A stretch of 64,000 bases of DNA, from contig CAMXIF010000014.1 of the NCBI GenBank assembly GCA_947243845.1, positions 20,149 to 84,148 on the forward strand, written 5' to 3'. The translations under genes and the position numbers were made by a program. This stretch comes from an uncultured bacterium. GTDB taxonomy: Bacteria > Bacillota > Clostridia > Lachnospirales > Lachnospiraceae. The notes under the pieces were generated by a model. That model worked only from the letters and a program-made list of their open reading frames with translations. It had not been told where the DNA came from and did no database searches. Positions 24,749 through 33,365 of the stretch are shown piece by piece. Each line of letters begins with the position of its first letter. Position 1 is the first letter of the stretch.

Positions 24749-25357
24749 ATGATTACCACAATTATATTTGATATTGGCAATGTATTGGCTGACTTTACCT
24801 GGGAGGAGCATTACAGGAGTTTTGGCTATGATGAGGAAACCTTGTTGCGGCTTGCAAACGCTACGGTTAAGAATCCGGCATGGAATGAATATGACAGAGG
24901 CGTTTTGACGGATGAGGAGATCATGCAGAAGTTTATCGAGAGTGATCCCGGACTTGAAGATATTTTAAGAAAGGTGCTGAAGAACAAAAAGACCATGGTG
25001 CGCCGCAATGAATACGCAATTCCCTGGATCAAAGAATTACAGAAGAAAGGCTATCGCTGCCTGTACCTGTCTAATTTTTCCAAAGCATCGGAGACAGATT
25101 GTGCGGAGGCGCTTGATTTTATTCCCTATATGGATGGGGGCATCCTGTCTTACCGGGAAAAGGTCATTAAACCCATGCCGGAAATCTATCAACTGTTGAT
25201 TGATCGATACGAACTGGTACCGGAGGAGTGTGTTTTTTTGGATGACACGGTACGTAATCTGGAGGCGGCAGAGAAATTTGGGATTCATACAATTCATTTC
25301 CGGAACCAGGCACAGGCCATTGAGGAACTGCAGGAAATTTGTAAAACTATGCCATAA
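24749..25357 (+). CDS. HAD-family phosphatase (YihX-like)
   Basis: 202-residue haloacid-dehalogenase-fold hydrolase, subfamily IA. Motif I is FDIGNVLADF (Asp8 nucleophile; the D-x-G-N-V form is typical of YihX-like sugar-phosphate phosphatases), motif II LSNFSKA near residue 106, motif III lysine in VIKPMPEIY, and motif IV FLDDTVRNLEAA. The cap is a small helical insertion after motif I. The substrate is probably a small phosphorylated metabolite; not determinable from sequence. Probably monocistronic or cotranscribed with tcdA 66 bases downstream. Confidence 0.88.
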   Translation: MITTIIFDIGNVLADFTWEEHYRSFGYDEETLLRLANATVKNPAWNEYDRGVLTDEEIMQKFIESDPGLEDILRKVLKNKKTMVRRNEYAIPWIKELQKKGYRCLYLSNFSKASETDCAEALDFIPYMDGGILSYREKVIKPMPEIYQLLIDRYELVPEECVFLDDTVRNLEAAEKFGIHTIHFRNQAQAIEELQEICKTMP

Positions 25358-25423
25358 TGGCAGAGTTATTGAAACCAAATACAATATCTTAGTAAGTTCG
25401 GAATATTATGAGAGGCAGTACGG

Positions 25424-26176
25424 ATGGTGGGAGACCAGTTTGCTAGGACAAAAATTTTATTAGGAGAGGCCGCCATGGAGCGGCTTGCCGGAGCTCGGGT
25501 GGCGGTCTTTGGCATCGGCGGCGTAGGCGGCTATGTCTGTGAGGCGCTTGCCAGGAGCGGTGTGGGGGCATTGGATTTGATCGATTCCGATCAGGTAGAT
25601 ATAACCAATTTAAACCGGCAGATAATCGCCACGCATGAAACATTGGGGCGATATAAGACAGAAGTGATGCGGGAGCGGATCCTGTCGATTAACCCACAGG
25701 CTGATGTCCGGGTATATCAGTGCTTTTTCCTGCCAGAAAACGCGGAGCAGTTTCCCTTTGCACAATATGATTATGTGGTGGATGCGGTGGATACAGTGAT
25801 GGCTAAGATAGAACTGGTTTTGAAGGCGAAGGAGGAAAACGTTCCTGTTATCAGCAGCATGGGCGCCGGTAATAAGCTGGACGCAGGCGCTTTTAGAGTG
25901 GCGGATATTTATGAGACGAAGGTATGTCCCCTGGCCAGAGTCATGCGCAGGGAGTTAAAGAAGCGGCATGTGGAGCATCTGAAGGTGGTGTATTCGGAGG
26001 AGGAGCCGATATGTCCGCCACAAGGAGAGATGACGGAGGCGGAAAGCGGGAAAAGCGGAGAGCGGCCAAGGATGGTTCCCGGAAGTGTGGCTTTCGTGCC
26101 GTCTGTGGCAGGGCTGATGATTGCCGGAGAAGTGGTGAAGGATTTGATTTTGGTGGGGGAGAGGAATGATAAATGA
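25424..26176 (+). CDS. tcdA: tRNA threonylcarbamoyladenosine dehydratase TcdA
   Basis: Cyclises t6A37 to ct6A in ANN-decoding tRNAs using ATP. 250 residues with an E1/ThiF-like fold: FARTKILLGEAAMERL, then the nucleotide loop VFGIGGVGGYVCEALARSG (about 29-47), DSDQVDITNLNRQ and VVDAVDTV. Cysteine in TKVCPLARVMRRELKK and the terminal VAFVPSVAGLMIAGEVV are also family-typical. ATG 25424 has AGAGG eight bases upstream. The stop overlaps the start of the acyltransferase by four bases (ATGA), but the two genes differ sharply in base composition. Confidence 0.92.
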   Translation: MVGDQFARTKILLGEAAMERLAGARVAVFGIGGVGGYVCEALARSGVGALDLIDSDQVDITNLNRQIIATHETLGRYKTEVMRERILSINPQADVRVYQCFFLPENAEQFPFAQYDYVVDAVDTVMAKIELVLKAKEENVPVISSMGAGNKLDAGAFRVADIYETKVCPLARVMRRELKKRHVEHLKVVYSEEEPICPPQGEMTEAESGKSGERPRMVPGSVAFVPSVAGLMIAGEVVKDLILVGERNDK

Positions 26177-27153
26177 AAAAGCAGAATATACAGTGTTTGC
26201 GGATTATAGGATGTTTTGGGGTTGTGCTGGTACATATGGCCGGTCAGGTGACTTGGAAAAATCCAATCATGTCTCTTGCTGGTTATGGCTCTAAAGGAGT
26301 ATATTTATTTTTCCTGATCAGTGGATATGTGACTTTCTTATCTCTTGAAAAGGTCGAGAACTTGGATTGTGTAAAATACTATAAAGGAAGAATGGTTCGT
26401 ATTTTGCCTTTATATTATACTGTTATGTTGTATTGGTTTGTGCTGCACCAATTTATTTTGAGAGATACGCCAGGGGGGGGGGTAAACTCCTATTTTAAAT
26501 GGTTCAGATATGTGTTTATGGTAAATAACACGCTGCCGACTGATAATATGTTCTGGAGAAATCTCGGAACAACATGGACGATGAGTTGCTTTGCTCTTTT
26601 TTATTTGCTTGTTCCTGTGCTTAAAAAGTATATCAAAAATTTTAAGCATTCGATTGTTTTATGGTGTATTCTGTTTGTAGCCGGAAAGGCAGTGATGAGA
26701 ATCTGGAATGTTTACGGCGACTCATCAGTATTGTGCCTGCATTATTTTGTATTTGGTATTGCCGCTTATTATGCAGTGCGTGAAGGGAGAACAAAGGAGA
26801 GAGGCTATCTTTTCCTGTGCGAAATGGGTATGCTTTTCTTATTAATGGTATATGGATTATATGATGATACGTTTTGGCTGACTGTTTTTGGTATATTGCT
26901 GGTCACCTCAATGGATTTTACAATCCACAATAGATTTTTATCAAAAACAATTGAGGTCTTAGATGAATATACGTTTGATATTTATTTGATTCATCCATTG
27001 TTTATGGGAAGAAATTTGATTCACACATCCTTCATAGATGATAATTGGGGAAAAGTTCTTACTGTAATAATCGGGGTCACCATTACAGCATTATTGGTAC
27101 ATAATTTGATTGAGAAGCCAATACAAAGAAAGTATGCATCCTCTAAGAAATAG
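26173..27153 (+). CDS. Membrane acyltransferase (acyltransferase 3 family) with a ten-G tract
   Basis: 326 residues, about ten membrane helices. The N-terminus shows the acyltransferase-3 start: LRIIGCFGVVLVHMAGQ with the candidate catalytic His21, followed by FFLISGYVTF. Such enzymes O-acylate surface polysaccharides or lipids. The coding DNA is clearly more A/T-rich than the genes on both sides, suggesting transfer. A run of ten G (26473-26482) lies at codons about 101-104 (TPGGGV), so slippage would truncate the protein. The start overlaps tcdA by four bases. Confidence 0.85.
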   Translation: MKKQNIQCLRIIGCFGVVLVHMAGQVTWKNPIMSLAGYGSKGVYLFFLISGYVTFLSLEKVENLDCVKYYKGRMVRILPLYYTVMLYWFVLHQFILRDTPGGGVNSYFKWFRYVFMVNNTLPTDNMFWRNLGTTWTMSCFALFYLLVPVLKKYIKNFKHSIVLWCILFVAGKAVMRIWNVYGDSSVLCLHYFVFGIAAYYAVREGRTKERGYLFLCEMGMLFLLMVYGLYDDTFWLTVFGILLVTSMDFTIHNRFLSKTIEVLDEYTFDIYLIHPLFMGRNLIHTSFIDDNWGKVLTVIIGVTITALLVHNLIEKPIQRKYASSKK

Positions 27154-27160
27154 TGCAAAC

Positions 27161-27203
27161 TGGCATTGTTAAAAATACCAAAACTGGATATTTAACAATG
27201 CCA
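27161..27203 (+). terminator. Hairpin after the acyltransferase gene
   Basis: Perfect 13-bp stem TGGCATTGTTAAA (27161-27173) with TTTAACAATGCCA (27191-27203), 17-base loop, then TATTTGTATT. The T tail is imperfect. TATAAT at 27213-27218 just after it is a likely -10 for pdxS. Confidence 0.7.
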
Positions 27204-27320
27204 TATTTGTATTATAATTCCTTTTCAGAAGCAGTACTGTGAAATACACTTAAATCGCAAGGTCTGCAAAACGGCGCAAGTTGCTGACCAGCATGTAAAT
27301 GTTATGAAAAGGAGATTATC

Positions 27321-28196
27321 ATGAGTGAAGACAGGTATACATTAAATAAGCAGCTGGCACAGATGTTAAAAGGCGGTGTCATCATGGACGTGACCACGCC
27401 GGAACAAGCTAAGATAGCGCAGGAAGCAGGAGCCTGTGCGGTCATGGCTCTGGAGCGGATTCCGGCTGATATCCGTGCGGCCGGCGGGGTATCCAGAATG
27501 AGCGATCCTAAGATGATTAAGGGGATCCAGGAGGCAGTCTCGATTCCTGTGATGGCTAAGTGCCGGATCGGGCATTTCGCAGAGGCCCAGATTTTAGAGG
27601 CGATAGAGATAGATTATATTGATGAGAGTGAAGTTTTATCACCGGCAGACGATGTGTATCATATTGATAAAAAGCAGTTTAAGGTGCCTTTTGTGTGCGG
27701 GGCGAAAGATCTGGGGGAGGCACTTAGGAGAATTAATGAGGGTGCATCCATGATCCGCACCAAAGGTGAGCCGGGTACCGGGGATGTGGTACAGGCAGTG
27801 CGTCATATGCGCAGGATGAACAGTGAGATTGCAAAGATTACCTCCATGAGAGAGGATGAACTGTATGAGGAGGCCAAGCGGCTTGCTGTGCCCTATGAGC
27901 TGGTGGTGTATGTGCATGAGCAGGGAAGGTTGCCGGTGGTGAATTTTGCGGCCGGCGGCGTGGCCACGCCTGCGGATGCGGCTTTGATGATGCAGTTGGG
28001 AGCGGAAGGTGTCTTCGTGGGATCTGGTATCTTTAAGTCCGGAAATCCGGCCAAACGTGCGGCGGCAATCGTGCAGGCCGTGACAAACTATCAGGACAGC
28101 AGAATACTGGCCGAACTGTCAGAGGATTTGGGAGAAGCGATGGTTGGTATCAACGAGCAGGAGATAGAACTCCTGATGGCCGAACGGGGACTGTGA
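27321..28196 (+). CDS. pdxS: Pyridoxal 5'-phosphate synthase lyase subunit PdxS
   Basis: 291-residue (beta/alpha)8 subunit that makes PLP from ribose 5-phosphate, glyceraldehyde 3-phosphate and ammonia. Family hallmarks: [38 protein letters not shown], the Schiff-base lysine in MAKCRIGHF, and [15 protein letters not shown] sequence near the end ([14 protein letters not shown]). It has the strong site AAAAGGAGA. pdxT starts two bases after the stop, so the two subunits are translationally coupled. A leader of about 100 bases precedes it without an obvious riboswitch. Confidence 0.97.
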   Translation: MSEDRYTLNKQLAQMLKGGVIMDVTTPEQAKIAQEAGACAVMALERIPADIRAAGGVSRMSDPKMIKGIQEAVSIPVMAKCRIGHFAEAQILEAIEIDYIDESEVLSPADDVYHIDKKQFKVPFVCGAKDLGEALRRINEGASMIRTKGEPGTGDVVQAVRHMRRMNSEIAKITSMREDELYEEAKRLAVPYELVVYVHEQGRLPVVNFAAGGVATPADAALMMQLGAEGVFVGSGIFKSGNPAKRAAAIVQAVTNYQDSRILAELSEDLGEAMVGINEQEIELLMAERGL

Positions 28197-28197
28197 T

Positions 28198-28776
28198 ATG
28201 GAAAAGGGAAAGATAGCCGTTTTGGCCGTGCAGGGCGCTTTTGCTGAACAGATGGAGCGAGTCAGCAGACTGGGGGCAGAATGTATCGCACTTAGACAGA
28301 AGGCAGATCTTATGCAGGATTTTGATGGGGTGATCCTGCCTGGAGGAGAGAGTACAGTCCAGGGAAAACTTCTCGTGGAATTGGGGATGCTGGAACCTTT
28401 GCGGGACAAGATTAGTAAGGGACTGCCGGTCATGGGAACTTGTGCCGGTTTGATTCTTCTGGCGAGGGAGATTGGCAATGATGCACATGGCTGGCTGGGC
28501 ACCTTGCCGGTGCGGGTACGGCGCAATGCCTACGGCAGACAACTGGGCAGTTTTCATACGGAAGGGATGGTTCGGGGAATCGGCACAGTACCCATGACTT
28601 TCATCCGTGCGCCCTATGTGGAAGAAACCGCGCAGGAAGTGGAGATACTGGCCCGGATTGAACATAGGATCGTGGCTGTACGTTATCAGAATCAACTGGG
28701 GACGGCCTTTCATCCGGAACTGGATGCAGACAACAGAATCCATGAAATGTTTCTTGCTATGTGCGAAAAGGGTTAA
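28198..28776 (+). CDS. pdxT: Pyridoxal 5'-phosphate synthase glutaminase subunit PdxT
   Basis: 192-residue class I glutaminase feeding ammonia to PdxS. Shows AVQGAFAEQ at the N-terminus, GGESTVQGKL, nucleophile cysteine in GTCAGLILLA (about residue 81), RNAYGRQLGSF, and the catalytic His/Glu pair in FHPEL (about 170-174). Converges on the small membrane-protein gene on the other strand, with which it overlaps by four bases at the 3' end. Confidence 0.96.
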   Translation: MEKGKIAVLAVQGAFAEQMERVSRLGAECIALRQKADLMQDFDGVILPGGESTVQGKLLVELGMLEPLRDKISKGLPVMGTCAGLILLAREIGNDAHGWLGTLPVRVRRNAYGRQLGSFHTEGMVRGIGTVPMTFIRAPYVEETAQEVEILARIEHRIVAVRYQNQLGTAFHPELDADNRIHEMFLAMCEKG

Positions 28777-29102
28777 TCGATGTCTTCTTCCGAAACAGCG
28801 CTATCCGGCTTCAAGTTGGTGCCGGTATATGCATCGCTGTGCAGTACATCCAAAGAGGCCATATTGTGTTTGCTGCGGTAAATTCCATAGAGCCAGATAT
28901 AGATCCACAATAAGATGGGCAGGGCAATCGTTGCCAGAAGACAACCGGCAAAAAGCCGCCCCGCATCGCCAAGATCCAGAAAGGCGACAATCAGGGTCAC
29001 AACATACATGGCGGCCAGCAAAATCACGCAGATAAGCGCCGCAATCTGTTTCGGGGTTTTCTTATGAGAATTCTGGCCAGGATTAGAAGATGTCTGTTCC
29101 AT
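28773..29102 (-). CDS. Small two-TM membrane protein, unknown function
   Basis: 109 residues: hydrophilic N-terminus of about 20, two membrane helices (about 21-44 and 50-73), then a polar tail rich in Ser/Asp/Glu. The site GAGG lies five bases before ATG on the minus strand. Family not recognised. The 3' end overlaps pdxT by four bases in convergent orientation. Upstream it faces the beta-mannosidase promoter, so the two are divergently transcribed. Confidence 0.6.
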   Translation of the reverse strand: MEQTSSNPGQNSHKKTPKQIAALICVILLAAMYVVTLIVAFLDLGDAGRLFAGCLLATIALPILLWIYIWLYGIYRSKHNMASLDVLHSDAYTGTNLKPDSAVSEEDID

Positions 29103-29167
29103 AAAAACCTCTTTTCTTATTGCTTTAGGTCTGCGTCCACTATATCATATTTCCCACAGAAAAGAAA

Positions 29168-29196
29168 GTGACAAACGGATAAATATCCGTTATGAT
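29168..29196 (+). promoter_or_regulatory. Beta-mannosidase promoter with an 18-bp palindrome filling the spacer
   Basis: GTGACA (29168-29173), 17-base spacer, TATGAT (29191-29196). The spacer and the first base of the -10 form a perfect palindrome AACGGATA-AA-TATCCGTT (29174-29191). A repressor bound there would block RNA polymerase directly. Confidence 0.75.
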
Positions 29197-29267
29197 AAAG
29201 ACAGTTTCACTAAAGGAGAATGGGAATTGAGGTATTGCACAATAAATATATAATAGGAGACAGGTAT

Positions 29268-31814
29268 ATGGAAAAGATGATGTTGAACGGCGATAACTGG
29301 AAAATGCAGATTGTGGGGGAGAACATTTATGGCATCACACCGGAAGAGATGCCCGCCGTCATTCCAGGTTCCGTTTACGGCAATCTGCTTTCACGCGGAT
29401 TGATACCGGATCCCTTTGACGGGATGAACGAATTGACGGCACTGAAGCTGATGGAGAATGACTTTAGGTTTCGGACCACTTTTACCCTCAGCAGACAGCA
29501 GGTGGAGAGTGATTTCTTACTGCTTCGCTTTGACGGGATTGATACACTGGCGGATATCTATCTCAATGATGTCTGGATCGGGCATGTAGACAATATGCAC
29601 CGGGTCTGGGAGTTTGCGATTGAGGAGACCGCCAGGGTTGGTGAGAATGAACTGCGGGTAGAGATAGCCTCTCCCACACGTTTTATTGAGGCAGAGAATC
29701 AGAAGGTTTATACGGGCGGTTCTACGGACTGCATGAGAGGATTTCCTCATCTGCGTAAGGCACACTGCATGTTTGGCTGGGATTGGGGGCCGAGACTGCC
29801 TGATGCCGGTATTTTTCGGGATGTTTCCGTGCTTTCCGGAGAAAAGGCCAGATTGGAACAAGTTTACATAACACAAGACTGGGGCGGACAGGATGAAAAG
29901 GCTGACAGCGTAACCTTGCAGTTTGCTGTGACAGTGGAAGATTTTGTGGCGGATGAAAAAGCAGGGGATTATGAGATCAAGATAGCGCTCTACGATGACA
30001 GAGGATGTCTGGTGGAGGAGAAATCTTCCGTACAGACGGGGACAGACAAGGACCAAAACCCTGCAGACAATCAGACACAAGAGGCAACGGCCGGCTGGGA
30101 CACCATCACGGTAAAGAATCCGAAACGCTGGTGGCCCCGTGGTTATGGAGAGCAGACGCTTTACTGTGCGGAGGTCTCTTTGGCGGATGCGGAGGGGAAT
30201 CTTCTGGATACCTGGAGCCGAAGGATCGGACTGCGCACCATGACTATCAATACGGAAAAGGATGAGTGGGGAGAAGGGTTTGCCCATGAGGTAAACGGTG
30301 TGAAGATTTTTGCCATGGGCGCCGATTATATTCCGGAGGATAATATTTTATCCAGGGTGACGAAGGAACGTACCCGCAAACTGTTAGAAGACGCGGCGGC
30401 AGTACATTATAATTGTATCCGTGTCTGGGGCGGCGGTTATTATCCGGATGATTGGTTTTTTGATGCCTGTGATGAACTGGGGCTTATCGTGTGGCAGGAT
30501 TTCATGTTTGCCTGTGCATCCTATGAACTGGATGATGCGTTTGAACGCAATGTGAGTGAAGAGATACGGGATAATGTGCGGCGGATTAGACATCATGCCT
30601 GTCTGGGGCTTTGGTGCGGCAATAATGAGATGGAGACGCAGGTTATGGATGGGGCCTGGCAATCTTCCATTAAGCAGAAGTATGATTATATCAAGATATT
30701 TGAATATATTATACCGAAGATTCTGGAAGAGGAGGATCCGGTTACATTCTATTGGCCTTCTTCTCCTTCTTCCGGCGGCAACTATGATGATCCTTGGAAT
30801 GAAAACAGGGGCGATACCCACTATTGGGCGGTGTGGCATGGTAATAAGCCTTTTACGGATTACAGGAACTACTATTTCCGGTACATGTCTGAGTTTGGGT
30901 TCCAGTCTTTCCCCAGCCTGAAGACGGTGGAGACATTTACCAGACCGCAGGACCGCAATATTTTCTCAAGGGTGATGGAGATGCATCAGAGAAATACGGC
31001 GGCCAACGGCAAGATTATGACATATATGTCAGCTACTTACCTATACCCGAAGAATTTTGAGATGTTGTTATATGCATCCCAGCTTCTGCAGGCGGATGCT
31101 ATCCGCTATGGGATTGAGCATTTCAGAAGAAACCGTGGCAGATGTATGGGCGCGGTGGTGTGGCAGCTGAACGATATCTGGCCGGTGGCGTCCTGGGCGA
31201 GCATTGATTACTTTGGACGTTGGAAAGCCCTGCATTATGCGGAGAAAAGAGCCTTTGCACCGGTGATGATCTCCTGCGAGGAAGTGGGAGAACTCAGCGA
31301 GAGGCCATTCTGTGTGGCGCAGCCAGATCCTATCGAAGTGTCTGCGAGACTGCATGTGGCCAATGAGACCATGGAGAGCGTGGAAGGTACGGTGAGATGG
31401 GAACTGCGTAAGGCTTCCGGAGAAGAAATATTGTCAGGAAAACAGGAAGTGACAGTGGAGGCATTATCCGGGCTGTGGCTTGAGAAGATGGATTTTTCCG
31501 ATTACAATGAGTTGGAAGTTTACATAAGTTATTCCTTTGAGCAGAATGGGGAAGTGGTATCGGAAAATACCAGCCTGTTTACGGCACCCAAACATTTTCC
31601 GTTCCAGGATCCCGCGCTTTCCCTGCGCAGAGAAGGGAATACATTGATCATAAGCGCACAGACTTATGCCAAGAACGTTTCCATCGAGGGAATTGACGGG
31701 GATGCGATATTTACGGATAATTTCTTTGACATGAATCCGGGAGAAAAGCGCATTGAGATCGTTGAGGGAGATGCGAAGGAGTTTAAAGTGTTGTCGGTGT
31801 TTGATATTGCGTGA
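29268..31814 (+). CDS. Beta-mannosidase, glycoside hydrolase family 2
   Basis: 848 residues, cytoplasmic (no signal peptide). GH2 architecture: N-terminal jelly roll (about 1-190, with RFDGIDTLADIYLN and the WDWGPRLPDAGI loop), Ig-like domain, then TIM barrel from about 330. The acid/base is in WCGNNEME (about 460-467) and the nucleophile in SEFGFQSFPS (about 540-550). FGWDWGPR and WGGGYYPDDWF are typical of beta-mannosidases rather than beta-galactosidases. Releases mannose from short manno-oligosaccharides. ATG 29268 is chosen because AGGAGA lies seven bases upstream; ATG 29220 lacks proper spacing. A strong terminator follows. Confidence 0.93.
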   Translation: MEKMMLNGDNWKMQIVGENIYGITPEEMPAVIPGSVYGNLLSRGLIPDPFDGMNELTALKLMENDFRFRTTFTLSRQQVESDFLLLRFDGIDTLADIYLNDVWIGHVDNMHRVWEFAIEETARVGENELRVEIASPTRFIEAENQKVYTGGSTDCMRGFPHLRKAHCMFGWDWGPRLPDAGIFRDVSVLSGEKARLEQVYITQDWGGQDEKADSVTLQFAVTVEDFVADEKAGDYEIKIALYDDRGCLVEEKSSVQTGTDKDQNPADNQTQEATAGWDTITVKNPKRWWPRGYGEQTLYCAEVSLADAEGNLLDTWSRRIGLRTMTINTEKDEWGEGFAHEVNGVKIFAMGADYIPEDNILSRVTKERTRKLLEDAAAVHYNCIRVWGGGYYPDDWFFDACDELGLIVWQDFMFACASYELDDAFERNVSEEIRDNVRRIRHHACLGLWCGNNEMETQVMDGAWQSSIKQKYDYIKIFEYIIPKILEEEDPVTFYWPSSPSSGGNYDDPWNENRGDTHYWAVWHGNKPFTDYRNYYFRYMSEFGFQSFPSLKTVETFTRPQDRNIFSRVMEMHQRNTAANGKIMTYMSATYLYPKNFEMLLYASQLLQADAIRYGIEHFRRNRGRCMGAVVWQLNDIWPVASWASIDYFGRWKALHYAEKRAFAPVMISCEEVGELSERPFCVAQPDPIEVSARLHVANETMESVEGTVRWELRKASGEEILSGKQEVTVEALSGLWLEKMDFSDYNELEVYISYSFEQNGEVVSENTSLFTAPKHFPFQDPALSLRREGNTLIISAQTYAKNVSIEGIDGDAIFTDNFFDMNPGEKRIEIVEGDAKEFKVLSVFDIA

Positions 31815-31829
31815 GGATAAATGAAAGGA

Positions 31830-31866
31830 GTGAAAGGCATGGCAGACAGCCATGCCTTTCACTTTT
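31830..31866 (+). terminator. Terminator after beta-mannosidase
   Basis: Perfect 14-bp stem GTGAAAGGCATGGC (31830-31843) with GCCATGCCTTTCAC (31849-31862), five-base loop, then TTTT. Confidence 0.92.
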
Positions 31867-31936
31867 CTGACGACAATATTTTTTGTATAGGGAAACAGTT
31901 GCATTTTGTTCCATAAAATGATAGACTTTAAAAAAT

Positions 31937-31950
31937 ACTTTAATAAAGTG
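31937..31950. promoter_or_regulatory. Candidate ROK-regulator operator upstream of its own gene
   Basis: Palindrome ACTTTA-A-TAAAGT (31937-31949) just before the ROK gene. The 12-mer TTTAATAAAGTG recurs at 33267-33278 before the dehydrogenase gene. Confidence 0.5.
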
Positions 31951-31961
31951 CGGGTAATGCA

Positions 31962-33089
31962 ATGGATAAGAAAAAAATAACGAACATGGAAGTAAAGAAA
32001 AAAAACAGGAATGCTGTTTTTCGTTATATTTGCCAAAATGGAATCGTGTCAAATCCCGATATTTCGTATAATATGAAGATTAGTCTGCCCACGGCAACAC
32101 AGATTACAAAGGAACTGATAGCGGAAGGGTTATTGGAAGAAAATGGAGAATTGCAGTCAACCGGAGGGAGAAGGGCGAAAGCCTTATCGGCAGTTATTGG
32201 TGCCAGACTGGCGGTGGGGTTGGATATCACCAAAAATCATATTGCGCTGGTGCTTACCAATATTGTAGGTGAAATCCTGAAATATGAGCGCATCTACCAG
32301 CCATATGTCTGCGCAGAGGCCTATTATCGGGAAATCAGTGAGAAGTTGGAACATTTTCTTGATGAGAGCAATGCTGACAGGGATAAAATTCTTGGAGTAG
32401 GGATATCCTTTCCGGGTATTATAGATTTGGATAAGGAGCAGATTACTTATTCCCATATATTGGGCGTAGAGGCTGTGCCGTTTGATTCGGTAAGCGCCTT
32501 TTTTCCCTACCCATGCTTTTTCCTTAACGATGCCAATGCAGGGGCGTATGCGGAGGGCTTTCATAGTGACGAGGAAGAGCGATTCTTTTATCTTTCATTA
32601 AGCAATACGGTGGGTGGAGCGATTTTTGGCAACAACGAACTGGTACAGGGCAAGAATTTCCGGTGCGGCGAAGTCGGGCATATGACAGTTGTTATGGACG
32701 GGGAAAGCTGCTATTGCGGAAAAAGGGGATGTCTGGATGCTTACTGTGCTGCATGGCATTTATCGGATGCGGCGGATGGAAAACTGGAACAGTTTTTCAG
32801 CATGTTGGATCAGGGAAATGTGGAGGCGATAAAGATATGGGATTCTTATACGGATTATCTGGCAATTGCAGTGAATAATATTCATATGGTATTAGATTGT
32901 GATATTGTTTTGGGAGGGTATGTAGGAAGCTGTGTGGGTACGCATCTGCAGGAAATATGGGATAAAGTCGCAGGGAGGAATACATTCGGGGAAAAAGATT
33001 CCTTTGTGAAAGCCTGCAATTATAAGGTGGCTGCGGCAGCATTGGGGGCAGCGCTGAAAGTCATAGAGACGTTTGTCAGCCAGATATAA
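31962..33089 (+). CDS. ROK-family sugar-responsive transcriptional regulator
   Basis: 375 residues of NagC/Mlc/XylR type. Residues about 10-65 form a winged helix (NAVFRYICQNGIVSNPDISYNM, then LPTATQITKELIAEGLLEE) followed by the GRRAKAL wing. Residues 75-370 are a ROK sugar-kinase-like domain with LGVGISFPGIID and the zinc motif in GESCYCGKRGCLDAYC. The phosphate-loop glycines are only partly kept, consistent with ligand sensing rather than catalysis. It lies between beta-mannosidase and the dehydrogenase/symporter pair and probably controls them; the inducer is unknown. Confidence 0.93.
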   Translation: MDKKKITNMEVKKKNRNAVFRYICQNGIVSNPDISYNMKISLPTATQITKELIAEGLLEENGELQSTGGRRAKALSAVIGARLAVGLDITKNHIALVLTNIVGEILKYERIYQPYVCAEAYYREISEKLEHFLDESNADRDKILGVGISFPGIIDLDKEQITYSHILGVEAVPFDSVSAFFPYPCFFLNDANAGAYAEGFHSDEEERFFYLSLSNTVGGAIFGNNELVQGKNFRCGEVGHMTVVMDGESCYCGKRGCLDAYCAAWHLSDAADGKLEQFFSMLDQGNVEAIKIWDSYTDYLAIAVNNIHMVLDCDIVLGGYVGSCVGTHLQEIWDKVAGRNTFGEKDSFVKACNYKVAAAALGAALKVIETFVSQI

Positions 33090-33112
33090 AATGGGGATGG
33101 AACGGTTTCAAA

Positions 33113-33143
33113 AAGAGGTTTCAGAAATGAGACTTCTTTTTTT
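33113..33143 (+). terminator. Terminator after the ROK gene
   Basis: Stem AAGAGGTTTCA (33113-33123) with TGAGACTTCTT (33128-33138) including two G-U pairs, GAAA loop, overlapping a T run through about 33141. Confidence 0.8.
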
Positions 33144-33218
33144 ATGTGCATTTTTAATGAAAGACTGGGTAAGGTTTTGGTGGAAAAGCTGAAAGAACAT
33201 AATCTTATAAGAAATCTG

Positions 33219-33278
33219 TTGACAAAATGAAGTCCCACCGATAAGATAATATACATAATAAAACTATTTAATAAAGTG
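33219..33278 (+). promoter_or_regulatory. Promoter and candidate operator of the dehydrogenase-symporter pair
   Basis: TTGACA (33219-33224), 17-base spacer, TAAGAT (33242-33247). Downstream ACTATTTAATAAAGTG (33263-33278) shares the exact 12-mer TTTAATAAAGTG with the site in front of the ROK gene, in a position suited to roadblock repression. Confidence 0.6.
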
Positions 33279-33365
33279 ATAATTAAAGTAGAAACTGAAT
33301 GGCGGAAATAGTGATATGAAATGATTTAGTGAAATATAAAAATGGTAAAAAGGAAGGAGATTATC

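Noticed and set aside
26173..27153. Frameshifted pseudogene because of the G tract
   Set aside because: With ten G the frame is intact through 326 codons and ends normally, so the gene is in the on state here.
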